64,000 nt of DNA from assembly GCA_943846785.1 (NCBI GenBank), contig OX044367.1, positions 372,001 through 436,000 on the forward strand. The letters run 5' to 3'. Below the pieces are notes generated by a model. It was not told where the DNA came from. It made no database searches and saw only the letters and a list, made by a program, of their open reading frames with translations. Shown here piece after piece: positions 17,984 through 26,168 of the stretch. Source of the DNA: SCGC-AAA076-P13 sp905478035 (GTDB lineage: Bacteria > Pseudomonadota > Gammaproteobacteria > Magnimaribacterales > D2472). Within the stretch, counting starts at the first letter, position 1. Every line of letters starts with the position of its first letter. Made by a program: the position numbers and the translations under genes.

Positions 17984-19171
17984 ATGAGTGAAGCACTTAA
18001 ACTAATTAAAAGAGGCACTGATGAGATTCTTACAGAAGCTGATCTAAAAAATAAGCTAGATTCTGGAAAGCAGTTGATCATTAAGGCGGGCTTTGATCCA
18101 ACGGCGCCCGACCTTCATCTTGGGCATACTGTGCTATTAAATAAACTCAGACATTTCCAGGATCTTGGACATAAAGTTATCTTTCTGATTGGTGACTTTA
18201 CTGGCCAGATTGGAGATCCATCTGGAAAAAATAAAACAAGACCTACACTTACTTCAGAAGAACTGCTTGCAAATGCTAAAACATACGAGAAGCAGGTATT
18301 CAAAATTCTTATAAAGGAATTAACAGAAGTTAAATTTAATTCTGAGTGGTGTAATAAACTTGGTGCAGATGGCTTAATTGGTTTGGCATCTAAATATAAT
18401 GTTGCAAGAATGCTAGAGCGTGATGATTTTAATAAGAGATATAGCGCCAACCAAAGCATAGCAATTCACGAATTTTTATATCCTCTTGTTCAAGGTTATG
18501 ATTCGGTTGCATTAAAGGCAGACGTTGAGTGTGGGGGAACAGACCAAAAATTTAACTTGCTCGTTGGAAGAGAGCTACAAAGATCTTATGATCAAGAGCC
18601 ACAAGTTGTTCTCACTGTTCCTATTCTAGAGGGTCTAGATGGCACAAATAAAATGTCAAAATCTCTTAACAATTTTATAGCAATAGACGAAGAGCCAAAC
18701 GATATGTTTGGAAAAGTTATGTCTATATCGGATGAGTTGATGTGGAGATGGTTTGAGTTGCTAAGTTTTATCCCAGAAAAAGAAATAGAAAATCTTAAAG
18801 CTAAGATGGCTGAAGGTACTAATCCACGAGATATAAAGTTCCTTCTAGCAGAAGAACTAGTAGACAGGTTCCATTCAGAAGGAGAGGGTAAGGTTTGCAG
18901 AGAAGCCTTTCTGCAGAGATTTCAAAAAGGACAAATACCAGATGATATTTCTTCAAGATCTATTGACGTTGGAATTAATGGAATGCCTTTAGCAAATCTT
19001 CTTAAGGCCTGTGAAATGACTGCAAGCACTTCTGAGGCTATGAGGCTTATCAAGCAAGGAGGGGTCAAAATTGACTCCATAAAAGTAGAAGACCCTAAGC
19101 TTGTTGTGATGCAAGGACAGGAATCTATTTATCAAGTTGGCAAAAGAAAATTTTTAAAAATCAAAACATAA
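17984..19171 (+). CDS. tyrS: tyrosyl-tRNA synthetase
   Basis: This class I synthetase charges tRNA-Tyr. The 395-aa protein has the HIGH-type signature PDLHLGHTVLL (45-48 HLGH), the tyrosine-pocket region QGYDSVALKADVECGGTDQKF, the KMSKS loop NKMSKSLNNFIAI and a C-terminal S4 RNA-binding domain (EAMRLIKQGGVKID). The subtype with HLGH and long C-terminus resembles TyrZ-like bacterial enzymes found in Pseudomonas. The following FKBP gene starts at the last base of its stop codon. Confidence 0.96.
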   Translation: MSEALKLIKRGTDEILTEADLKNKLDSGKQLIIKAGFDPTAPDLHLGHTVLLNKLRHFQDLGHKVIFLIGDFTGQIGDPSGKNKTRPTLTSEELLANAKTYEKQVFKILIKELTEVKFNSEWCNKLGADGLIGLASKYNVARMLERDDFNKRYSANQSIAIHEFLYPLVQGYDSVALKADVECGGTDQKFNLLVGRELQRSYDQEPQVVLTVPILEGLDGTNKMSKSLNNFIAIDEEPNDMFGKVMSISDELMWRWFELLSFIPEKEIENLKAKMAEGTNPRDIKFLLAEELVDRFHSEGEGKVCREAFLQRFQKGQIPDDISSRSIDVGINGMPLANLLKACEMTASTSEAMRLIKQGGVKIDSIKVEDPKLVVMQGQESIYQVGKRKFLKIKT

Positions 19172-19635
19172 TGAAAACTAAATTAGTTCAAATCTTTCTA
19201 CTTCTATTTATTGTTGCTTGTAATCAAGATAGCCCTAATATCAAGCAAATCAGTAATATGCAGTATTTTATAGACAATGAAATTCAAGAAGGCATTTACT
19301 CTGTTGAGCCAGGCCTTCAATATTCAATTATTCAAAGCGGAGATCAAAGTACAGAATCGCCTTTGCTAGAAGATACCATTACTGCTCATTTTCATGGAAC
19401 CTTAACCGATGGCTCAGTTTTCTGGAGTTCAATAGAAATGGGTGAGCCATTAACAGTTCAGTTATCAGGATTGATTGTTGGATGCCAAAAAATAATCTCT
19501 ATGATGAAAACAGGCGATGAATGGAGAGTTTACATAGACCCAAGTATGGCATATGGGGACGAGGGTAGGCCTGGCATACCTTCTAATTCAATACTAATAT
19601 TTGATATCGAACTACTTGATATTCAAAAAAGCTAA
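19171..19635 (+). CDS. FKBP-type peptidyl-prolyl isomerase, lipoprotein
   Basis: The 154-aa protein has a short signal with lipobox-like FIVACN (Cys17), so it is probably membrane-attached and periplasmic. The FKBP_C domain runs from about 62 to 152: DTITAHFHGTLTDGSVFWSS, a GLIVGCQKIISMMKTGDEWRV segment and PSMAYGDEGRPGIPSNSILIFDIELL. Such proteins assist folding of outer-membrane and periplasmic proteins. It overlaps the tyrS stop by one base and the convergent peptidase stop by four (CTAA). Confidence 0.88.
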   Translation: MKTKLVQIFLLLFIVACNQDSPNIKQISNMQYFIDNEIQEGIYSVEPGLQYSIIQSGDQSTESPLLEDTITAHFHGTLTDGSVFWSSIEMGEPLTVQLSGLIVGCQKIISMMKTGDEWRVYIDPSMAYGDEGRPGIPSNSILIFDIELLDIQKS

Positions 19636-21746
19636 TCGTTATTTATAACTGACAAGGCATATCCATAAACCTCAGCTACCTGATTTATAATTTTGTCTTT
19701 TGGTGTTCCTGCTCCATGTCCAGCTCTTCCTTCTACTCTAATTAGTATTGGGTTATCACAACCTTGATATTCTTGTAATTTCGCTGCAAATTTAAATGAA
19801 TGAGATGGGACTACTCTATCGTCTCGCTTAGCAGTTGTTATCAATGTGGTTGGGTAGCACTCACCCTTAACAATATTATGTAAAGGCGAATATGCTAATA
19901 AATTTTCAAATTCATCCTTCTTATCAGGTGATCCATAGTCACTTTCCCATGCCCAGCCGATAGTAAACTTATGAAACCTAAGCATATCTAAAACACCAAC
20001 CTGAGGTATAGCGACCTCAAATAAATTAGGATTCTGTAACATTGTAGCGGCAACTAGCAGGCCACCATTTGAGCCACCTTGAATAGCAGTTGAGGATGGC
20101 GAGCCAATTTCTCGTTCATGCAAAAATTTAGCTGAATATGCAAAATCATCAAAAACATTTTGTTTGTTAAAAAGTCTTCCGGCATCATGCCATTCATCCC
20201 CATATTCTCCACCACCTCTTAGATTAACAACAGCAACGACCCCACCCTGATTCATCCATGAGAGATAGCTTTTACTGAAACCAGGCAACCTTGAGATATT
20301 AAATCCACCATAGCCATATAAAAGTATTGGTGTATCACTATCTATCTTTAAAGATTTCTTATAACTAATATGAATGGGTATTTTTGTTCCATCCTTGGAT
20401 GGAAAGAATTCAAAGTCAGATTGATAGAGGCTTGCATCATGCCCCTTAAGATCTTCTTTCCAGAAAAGTTCTTGTGACATATTTGTGAGATCAATCTTAT
20501 ATATTTCTCTCGGCGAGACAAAGTTTGTGAAAGAAAAATAAGATACTTTATCTTCAATTCCGCCACCAAATCCTCTAATTGTTCCTTTTCTATCTGTTTT
20601 CAACTTATTTTTATATTTTCCATCGAGTCCAAAAAAGTGGATTTCAGTAAAGGTATCAACTAAATAAGATACAACTATAGAGCTATTTAAAATATTTACA
20701 CTTCCAATAGAGTTTCTGGTTTCACTAATAACTTCATTCCACACAAAGGAGCCATTTTTTATAGACAGTGAAACTATTTTTCCATTTTTGGCATTTTCAG
20801 TTGAATAAAACCAAAAAGTATCATCCTTGTTTCCTATAAAACTATAAGCACCAATCAACTCATCAATTAGAGGAATAAATTCCTTATCAGGTTCTACCTG
20901 AACATAAAGCCTGTTTCTTTCATCCGTCCCTTCTCCAATTGAAAGAAACTTTACTTTTGAATCTTTTACAATACTTAAGCCCCAACTCCATCTTGGCTTA
21001 TCAGGATTTTCATAAATTATTACATCCTCTTTTTGATCAGTTCCAATTCTATGGAACATTAATTTTGGAGCAGAGTTAATATCTTTTAAGAGTTCTTCTG
21101 TTGGCTCATCATATTTTTGATAATAAAACCCAGATCCATCATTTTCCCATGATGCGCCTGAAAATTTTGCCCATTCAATTTTGTCGTTAAGAATTTCTCC
21201 AGATTGAATGTCTAATACTCTCCAGGTTCTCCAATCAGAGCCACCATCTGATAATGAATATGCCAGTAAAGATGCGTCATTACTTACGCTTGTACTTGCA
21301 AGAGAGATAGTGCCATCAGCAGAAAATTTATTTGGATCCAGCAAAACTCTTTCTTGGCAATCTTGGCAATCTTTAATCATTAATTTACTTTGCTGCAAAG
21401 AGCCATCATTGAAGTAGTAGAAAGTTTTTTTATTCACCTCATAGGGCATGCTTAGTGAGTCAGCATCCCAAATTTTTTCTAAATTTTTTGCAATCGAAGT
21501 TTTAAATTTATTCTTCTTTATAAATTTTTGTGTGAAGTTATTTTGTTGCTCAACCCATTCTTGTGACTCGTCACTAGTGAATTCTTCCATCCATCTATAA
21601 TCATCTTCAATCAGATAGCCATGAACTTCTTCACTAAATGGTATTTTTTTTGAATCAGGATATACAAATTCTTCTTGTTGATTTGAGCAGCTAATCAAAA
21701 ATGATATAGCTAGTATGTATATATATTTATTGTGCATAAAAATCAT
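19632..21746 (-). CDS. prolyl oligopeptidase family protein (S9A)
   Basis: The 704-aa serine peptidase has a signal/lipobox-like start (ILAISFLISCSNQ), so it is likely periplasmic. A seven-bladed propeller occupies about 80-430. The alpha/beta hydrolase domain has LLYGYGGFNISRLPGFSKS, NLRGGGEYGDEWHDAG, the nucleophile in AIQGGSNGGLLVAATMLQNP, the acid in TAKRDDRVVPSHS and the base His in RAGHGAGTP. These match prolyl oligopeptidases that cleave after proline in short peptides. It diverges from the membrane-protein gene, whose true start lies 20 bp away. Confidence 0.92.
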   Translation of the reverse strand: MIFMHNKYIYILAISFLISCSNQQEEFVYPDSKKIPFSEEVHGYLIEDDYRWMEEFTSDESQEWVEQQNNFTQKFIKKNKFKTSIAKNLEKIWDADSLSMPYEVNKKTFYYFNDGSLQQSKLMIKDCQDCQERVLLDPNKFSADGTISLASTSVSNDASLLAYSLSDGGSDWRTWRVLDIQSGEILNDKIEWAKFSGASWENDGSGFYYQKYDEPTEELLKDINSAPKLMFHRIGTDQKEDVIIYENPDKPRWSWGLSIVKDSKVKFLSIGEGTDERNRLYVQVEPDKEFIPLIDELIGAYSFIGNKDDTFWFYSTENAKNGKIVSLSIKNGSFVWNEVISETRNSIGSVNILNSSIVVSYLVDTFTEIHFFGLDGKYKNKLKTDRKGTIRGFGGGIEDKVSYFSFTNFVSPREIYKIDLTNMSQELFWKEDLKGHDASLYQSDFEFFPSKDGTKIPIHISYKKSLKIDSDTPILLYGYGGFNISRLPGFSKSYLSWMNQGGVVAVVNLRGGGEYGDEWHDAGRLFNKQNVFDDFAYSAKFLHEREIGSPSSTAIQGGSNGGLLVAATMLQNPNLFEVAIPQVGVLDMLRFHKFTIGWAWESDYGSPDKKDEFENLLAYSPLHNIVKGECYPTTLITTAKRDDRVVPSHSFKFAAKLQEYQGCDNPILIRVEGRAGHGAGTPKDKIINQVAEVYGYALSVINND

Positions 21747-21765
21747 AATACTTTACAATTGCACC

Positions 21766-22437
21766 ATGAATCAATTTAATCAAGCTTGGAATTTTTATTT
21801 AAGAAATTGGAAATTTTTTATTATGCTTTCTGCACCAGTTATGATGTTAGAAGTAGCAATGGCTTCAATGATAATGCCCATTCAAGGAGCAACTCAGCCT
21901 GAAGACATTCTTGATTTCTTTAACGAAAATTTAGTCTTCTTAGGGCCTATTAGTTTACTGGGAATGGTCTTAAGCATGGCATTTATGGGAGCCCTATTTG
22001 TTGCCTATGCATCTATTGATTCTAAAAAAGAAGTAGAGCCATTGGGTGCATTATTTGCAGGAATAAGAAAGTTCTTCCCGCTTCTTGGTGCATACTTTCT
22101 AGCTTCTATTGGTGTTTTTTTTGGAATTCTATTGCTAATATTGCCAGCATTTTATGTAGCTGGGCGTCTCTGTCTTTTTCCAGCATTCATCATGCTTGAA
22201 AATAAAGGTGTCATAGATTCTTTAAAAATTTCATGGGAAAAAACAGATGAACATGGATCTATTCTCTTTGGACTTACAATCGCATTTTTTGCTTTAACTA
22301 TGATCTTTGCATCTATCGCCCAAGCTTTAATAGCCCCTGGCTTAACCCAGTTAATAGTTCTAGGAATTATTGAATATGTAATAGTTATACCTTGGGGTTA
22401 TGTATACTTCAGCTTGTATAAATCTTTAGCAAGATAA
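21766..22437 (+). CDS. multi-pass membrane protein of unknown function (YciC-like)
   Basis: The 223-aa protein has about five to six hydrophobic segments. It starts MNQFNQAWNFYLRNWKFFIM, a pattern seen in YciC/UPF0259-type proteins where a short amphipathic helix precedes the membrane core. Further landmarks are PLLGAYFLASIGVFFGILLL, ALYVAGRLCLFPAFIMLENKG-like loop (PAFYVAGRL) and SWEKTDEHGSILFGL. I chose ATG at 21766 because the 17 codons upstream lie in the promoter region of the divergent peptidase and lack conservation features. Function is unknown. Confidence 0.75.
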   Translation: MNQFNQAWNFYLRNWKFFIMLSAPVMMLEVAMASMIMPIQGATQPEDILDFFNENLVFLGPISLLGMVLSMAFMGALFVAYASIDSKKEVEPLGALFAGIRKFFPLLGAYFLASIGVFFGILLLILPAFYVAGRLCLFPAFIMLENKGVIDSLKISWEKTDEHGSILFGLTIAFFALTMIFASIAQALIAPGLTQLIVLGIIEYVIVIPWGYVYFSLYKSLAR

Positions 22438-22552
22438 AAGTTAAATAAAGCATAGTAATTAATACCAACCTTTTCGTTTACAAAAAAAGACACCACTCTT
22501 ATAATCCTTTCTCCGAAGATTTGCGTTGAATCTATTTTATGCAAACAACTTT

Positions 22553-22630
<78 letters not shown>

Positions 22631-22731
22631 CTTTTCCCTTTAAAATCAATACTCTCAGAGGTTTCTGAAAATAAACACTGGTTTTAATTTTATGAACACT
22701 TATGAACACACAATTTAGTGTTCATATTTTT
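22631..22731. repeat. left end (LE) of element A
   Basis: This stretch is nearly the same as 23159-23259 (left end of element B), with a few substitutions and one small indel. It holds ATGAACAC at 22692-22699 and again at 22702-22709, ten bases apart, and the inverted GTGTTCAT at 22718-22725. These could be recombinase arm-type sites or a regulator-binding cluster. Confidence 0.85.
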
Positions 22732-22782
22732 GTAATCTATCTAATTTAAAATTGATATTTTAAGAAATAGATAAATAGTATC

Positions 22783-22929
22783 TCAAGACTTTTTAATAGT
22801 ATTTTTATTCAGACTATCAACTAATGCCTTAAACAATTTGTCATTTCTTTTTTTGAGGTCTGGGTTAACAATCTTTTTAAGGTTGGACAAATCTCGAGTT
22901 GGTTCTTTTATATAATTTGGTTTTTTCAT
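22783..22929 (-). CDS. 48-aa basic protein of element A
   Basis: I place the start at ATG 22927-22929 because GGAG lies six bases upstream; a longer open frame runs back into the right-end leader but lacks such a site. The product (MKKPNYIKEPTRDLSNLKKI..., ending NTIKKS) is highly basic. Its middle (IVNPDLKK....K.LVDSL) can be aligned by eye with the MKKP protein of element B at 25924-26049 (IVRPDDSKK...KNLVNYL), and both start ATGAARAAACC after ATGGAGAT. It is the only gene in the element. Function is unknown; a DNA-binding or directionality role is speculation. Confidence 0.5.
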   Translation of the reverse strand: MKKPNYIKEPTRDLSNLKKIVNPDLKKRNDKLFKALVDSLNKNTIKKS

Positions 22930-22934
22930 TACTA

Positions 22935-23112
22935 TCTCCATAAATAACACACCCTTGATTGGGTATATTGATGTATGTATTTGATTTCGAAATAAGGAAT
23001 TTATTTCTTGATTTACACTATTAATTTTATCTAAAAAACCCTTTAGATACAAGGTTTATCCGACTTTACCTCTAGTTTATCCGACCATGCCCCTAAGTGT
23101 ATGAGGGTCAGA
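22935..23112 (-). repeat. right end (RE) of element A
   Basis: These 178 bp align without gaps to 26676-26853, with about six differences by eye. It contains tandem 21-bp repeats (23054-23074 and 23075-23095, each starting GTTTATCCGAC), a perfect palindrome (23028-23049), a promoter reading into the element, and two leader hairpins. It directly abuts the second att copy. Confidence 0.92.
23024..23052 (-). promoter_or_regulatory. predicted promoter with overlapping palindrome, right end of A
   Basis: On the minus strand TTGTAT (23047-23052) and TAAAAT (23024-23029) are separated by 17 bp. The palindrome TATCTAAA / TTTAGATA (23028-23049, six-base loop AAACCC on the plus strand) covers the spacer, as an operator would. 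The start of the 48-aa ORF is about 95 bp downstream. Confidence 0.45.
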
Positions 23113-23158
23113 CCTGATAAGGGTGAGGTCGGTGGTTCGAGTCCACCCAGACCCACCA
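23113..23158 (+). repeat. att-like core 2 (tRNA-Ile 3' fragment)
   Basis: This is an exact copy of the tRNA-Ile 3' 46 bases, preceded by element sequence (GGGTCAGA) instead of the tRNA 5' half, so it is not a functional tRNA. It is the junction between elements A and B. Confidence 0.92.
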
Positions 23159-23259
23159 TTTTTCCCTTTAAAATCAATACTTTCAGAGGTTTCTGAAAAT
23201 AATTACTGGTTTTAATTTTATGAACACTTATGAACACATACGATCGAGTGTTCATATTT
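23159..23259. repeat. left end (LE) of element B
   Basis: It is closely similar to 22631-22731. It includes the hairpin TTTCAG-AGGTTT-CTGAAA, direct repeats ATGAACAC at 23220-23227 and 23230-23237, and the inverted GTGTTCAT at 23248-23255. Spacing of the direct repeats is the same as in A; the gap to the inverted copy is two bases longer. Confidence 0.85.
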
Positions 23260-23392
23260 TGAGTAAAAAAGGAAAAATTGTATGGTCAATTAATTAAATA
23301 TTTTTTATGAATTTGAAAGATAAATTTGGTATGAATTTAGGAAAAAGTAACCCTATCTTTAAAGGTTTAGTAACAAAGGGTAATATATATAA

Positions 23393-24088
23393 ATGCAATC
23401 CAACGTAAAAAAAATTTATGACACTCTTATAGATAAAAATATAAAGAAAACTAGAGTTGAAATTATCTGTAGGGTTGGTGGTGCTGAGTTTGAAGTTAGA
23501 AATAAGGATATAATGGGCAACCTTATACAAAGTTGGTTGGAAGTTTTCTTAGATCACAATAATATTAGATGGGATGCTCCAAGTAACACACAAAAATACC
23601 CTGATTTCATACTTGATGACAACCAATTCATGGAATTAAAATGCTGGTTTAAGAATGCAACCCCCGCATTTGATTTAGCAAACTTCAAGTCGCTTGTAAA
23701 TGATTTAACAATTAATCCCAAAAGGTTAGATTCAGATTACTTAATCTTTAATTATGGTTTTGATGAGTCTGGAATCACGATAAATGATTTTTGGGTTAAG
23801 AAAATATGGGAGATTACAAAAATACCTACTGGCAAAAGATCACAAAACTATAATCTAATATCATCTCAGATAAAAAAAGGCACAATATACAACCTAAGAC
23901 CATTTAATTTTATTAAAAGTCCCGATGAATGCATTGGAAGCAAGAAAGATTTTTTAGTTCAAATGAAGAAAACAGTCGATCATTTTTCTGATCAACTAAT
24001 TACAAGTGCAAATATTTTTAAGAATGGAGATGAGTGGATGGACGTTGTCAATAAAAAAATGTTAAAGGACAAAGAAAAGTTTATTTAA
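23393..24088 (+). CDS. type II restriction endonuclease (PD-(D/E)XK, possibly NgoBV/NlaIV family)
   Basis: The 231-aa protein has a PD...ELK nuclease core: KYPDFILDD...FMELKCWF near residues 64-84. It lies tail to tail, 1 bp apart, with a C5-cytosine methyltransferase gene, the usual restriction-modification pairing. Segments such as NKDIMGNLIQSWLEVFLDHN recall the NgoBV family (GGNNCC cutters), but that is memory, not a search. The start is uncertain: an upstream open frame (23307-23408) ending KGNIYKCNP could be the true N-terminus separated by one missing base near 23403. No clear ribosome-binding site precedes 23393. Confidence 0.7.
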   Translation: MQSNVKKIYDTLIDKNIKKTRVEIICRVGGAEFEVRNKDIMGNLIQSWLEVFLDHNNIRWDAPSNTQKYPDFILDDNQFMELKCWFKNATPAFDLANFKSLVNDLTINPKRLDSDYLIFNYGFDESGITINDFWVKKIWEITKIPTGKRSQNYNLISSQIKKGTIYNLRPFNFIKSPDECIGSKKDFLVQMKKTVDHFSDQLITSANIFKNGDEWMDVVNKKMLKDKEKFI

Positions 24089-24089
24089 T

Positions 24090-25454
24090 TTAAAAAAATT
24101 CTATTTGAGTATATTCAGACCGCGAAACTCTGTCCCCCTCAATCTTCTTATTTAAAAATTCATAATCTATGAATCTTTTTGAAACCTCTGTTACAACATT
24201 TACAGAAATACTATTGCCAAAAAGGTCGAAACCATTTTTATTATTAGAATCAAATATAAACTTTTCTGGAAAACCAAATAATCTTGCCAACTCTCTATTT
24301 GTAAGTCTTCTTAAATTATTATTATCGAATACTGCCAATTTATTTGCATCAGTTGCAACAATAGTGGGAGTGAACCCATCTGGATCTAATATATTTGATA
24401 TCTCAAAACTTAATTTACCAGTTACTATATTGTATCCCTTTGGCAGATCTTCTCTTTTAAATCTTTTCTTAATAGTCCTACCTTTAACAATTTCAATTTT
24501 TAAATCTGTTGGGTAATCAAGACTAAGGTAACCTTTATGAACAAGGTCACTCAGATTTTTTTTAATATTTTTAATTTTGCAAAAACTTTGTATTTCTTTG
24601 GTTGTAAGCGGCATTCCATCTGTCCAAGCAATTCCTTTTAATTCCGCCCATTTTTTATTTCTTCTAGATTTCAATAATTCATTTAGTAATAATTTTTTGA
24701 TCCTTAGTTGTTTTTCCTTTCAAATCTATATCCCAACTATGAATATTATTTTTGCCTCCTCTTCTATCTTTAATTGCTTTTCCATACAAATCCTTGATAT
24801 TAAATCTCTTCAATAAGGACTTAGTGATTTTTAATTCATCTGAAACTATGCGCTCTTCTAAAACATCCCTTAATTCACTTTTCTTTATTTTAAAATTATT
24901 AAGAGGTATAGAACTTTTCTTTGACCCAACTATAAATACTCTCTTTCTTGATTGCGGAGTCCCAAAATCAAGAGCATTAAGCAACTCCCAATCAACGTTA
25001 TACCCCAATGCCCTTAAACTTTTTAAAATAATAGATAGAGTTCTTCCAATCTGATCGCCTTTATTTTGCAAGTCGTGTTTAATGAGTCCCCTCGACATTT
25101 TCTAAAATGAATCCTCGAGGATTGTGGTGCTTTATGATCCTTAATATATCAAAAAAATAAAGTGCCTCTTGTATCGTCAAAACCTTTTCTTTTGCCGGCA
25201 CTGCTAAATGCTTGGCAAGGGAAACCTGCAAGAAGAACATCAAAATCTGGAATTTCTTCTACATTTATTTTCGTAATATCACCATCAATACTATTTAATC
25301 TAAAATTATTTTGATATATCTCTTTTGCAGACTCTTTTATTTCTGAAGTAAAAACACAATTTGCAGTAATTCTCTTTGATTCACATGCTTTCTGAAAACC
25401 TATTCGAAACCCACCAATGCCGGCAAATAAGTCAATGTATTTAATTTTTTTCAA
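24090..25454 (-). pseudogene. DNA (cytosine-5-)-methyltransferase, interrupted by three frameshifts
   Basis: All C5-MTase motifs exist but in three or four frames: motif I DLFAGIGGFRIGF, motif IV with catalytic Cys AGFPCQAFSSAG, ENVEG (motif VI), PQSRKRVFIVG (VIII), RELARLFGFPEKF (IX) and GNSISVNVV (X). Joining them requires one base less in the A7 run at 25151-25157, in the C4 run at 25088-25091, and in the T6 run at 24693-24698. The repaired product would be 453 aa and would protect DNA against the adjacent endonuclease. Either the gene is dead or the sequence has homopolymer errors. Confidence 0.85.
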
Positions 25455-25537
25455 ACCACACCCTCTCTTATCACTAAATTTTATAATATTTTATACTCAC
25501 CTGAATCAAATAATAAGAATATAAAATTTTTTATTAG

Positions 25538-25738
25538 TTAACGAGTTTCATATTTCACTTTATATATTTGTGAAATAAAGGAATAACTTCTTCTTTGTCT
25601 GCCTTGCAATAAACCCCTTTCAAAAAAATAAACTTCTGCTCCCAGTGGACCAGATACTCTAGTGTGTATTTCAAAGTTTCCATTTTCTAGATATTTTATA
25701 TAGGAGTTCTCATCTATCTCTATTTTTGTAAATTTCAT
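25538..25738 (-). CDS. 66-aa hypothetical protein of element B
   Basis: The frame begins ATG (MKFTKIEIDENSYIKYLENG) and ends KVKYETR. The composition is normal for a soluble beta-rich protein with no membrane segment, and I recognise no domain. Its start lies one base past the stop of the upstream zinc-ribbon-like ORF, which supports translation of both as an operon leading toward the methyltransferase. Confidence 0.5.
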   Translation of the reverse strand: MKFTKIEIDENSYIKYLENGNFEIHTRVSGPLGAEVYFFERGLLQGRQRRSYSFISQIYKVKYETR

Positions 25739-25739
25739 A

Positions 25740-25934
25740 TCACCACCTGAATCCAGATTTTTTCTTTAATTTTTGACGATCTTCCCAACAATCTGGACAC
25801 ATATAAACAACATGCACCCCTGGATTTGGGTGGGGTGTGATACATCCTTGAAAATTCTGTTGAATACAAGGAATTGATTCTTTTAAATGTTTTGGACAGA
25901 CTCCAGTTTGCAATGTATAGGTTTTATTTTTCAT
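25740..25934 (-). CDS. 64-aa zinc-ribbon-like hypothetical protein of element B
   Basis: The product has six Cys and several His residues arranged as CPKH (13-16), Cys near 23 and 31, and CPDC (46-49), followed by a basic tail KLKKKSGFRW. That pattern suggests a zinc-stabilised miniature domain. It overlaps the preceding MKKP ORF by 11 bp. Function is unknown; small zinc proteins on mobile elements are often regulators, but nothing here proves it. Confidence 0.5.
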   Translation of the reverse strand: MKNKTYTLQTGVCPKHLKESIPCIQQNFQGCITPHPNPGVHVVYMCPDCWEDRQKLKKKSGFRW

Positions 25935-26049
25935 TATTACTACCTCTTTTGATCCTGATACCTTGCTGTTTGAGATAGTTAACTAAATTTTTATAGATAA
26001 TTTTTTTACTATCATCTGGTCTAACGATAAGTAGTTTTGGTTTCTTCAT
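25924..26049 (-). CDS. 41-aa basic protein of element B (MKKP type)
   Basis: The start ATG at 26047-26049 has GGAG six bases upstream, exactly as in element A. The sequence MKKPKLLIVRPDDSKKIIYK continues to IRIKRGSNNEK and is strongly basic. It shares start context and a weak IV.PD..KK...LV..L pattern with the 48-aa ORF of element A. A longer open frame reaches 26127 but would include a hairpin region and no better ribosome-binding site. Confidence 0.45.
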   Translation of the reverse strand: MKKPKLLIVRPDDSKKIIYKNLVNYLKQQGIRIKRGSNNEK

Positions 26050-26168
26050 TTGCATCTCCATTATTTGTTGATTAACCACATCATTTTTTCCACCTTGCCG
26101 GAGTTGGCAGGTTGGAGGAGAACTCAATCTCGCTCTTGATGAACCTTTATTTTATACCAGAGAGTATT
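26050..26168. other. intergenic stretch with imperfect hairpin in element B
   Basis: No gene is seen. An imperfect inverted repeat lies near 26090-26116 (CCACCTTGCC / GGCAGGTTGG, loop GGAGTT), with no T-tract on the expected side for a terminator. Confidence 0.3.

Larger units (their letters stand above)
22631..23158. mobile_element. element A: 528-bp minimal tRNA-targeted integrative element
   Basis: The unit lies between tRNA-Ile and the second 46-bp tRNA-end copy. It consists of a ~100-bp left end (22631-22731), one small minus-strand ORF (22783-22929) and a 178-bp right end (22935-23112), then the att copy. The same ends bound the neighbouring 3.7-kb element B. No integrase, transposase or replication gene fits in it. 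It could be a deletion remnant of a larger island, but the tidy left end-ORF-right end layout, identical in order to B, argues for a non-autonomous element mobilised in trans. Confidence 0.72.

Noticed and set aside
21715..21765. 17-codon extension of the YciC-like protein
   Set aside because: It runs into the start region of the divergent peptidase gene; MNQFNQAW at 21766 fits better.
24169..24516. Plus-strand 115-codon frame opposite the methyltransferase
   Set aside because: It is antisense to conserved methyltransferase motifs IX and X and shows no domain of its own.
26090..26116. Terminator in element B
   Set aside because: The imperfect hairpin is not followed by a T-tract on either strand in a useful direction.
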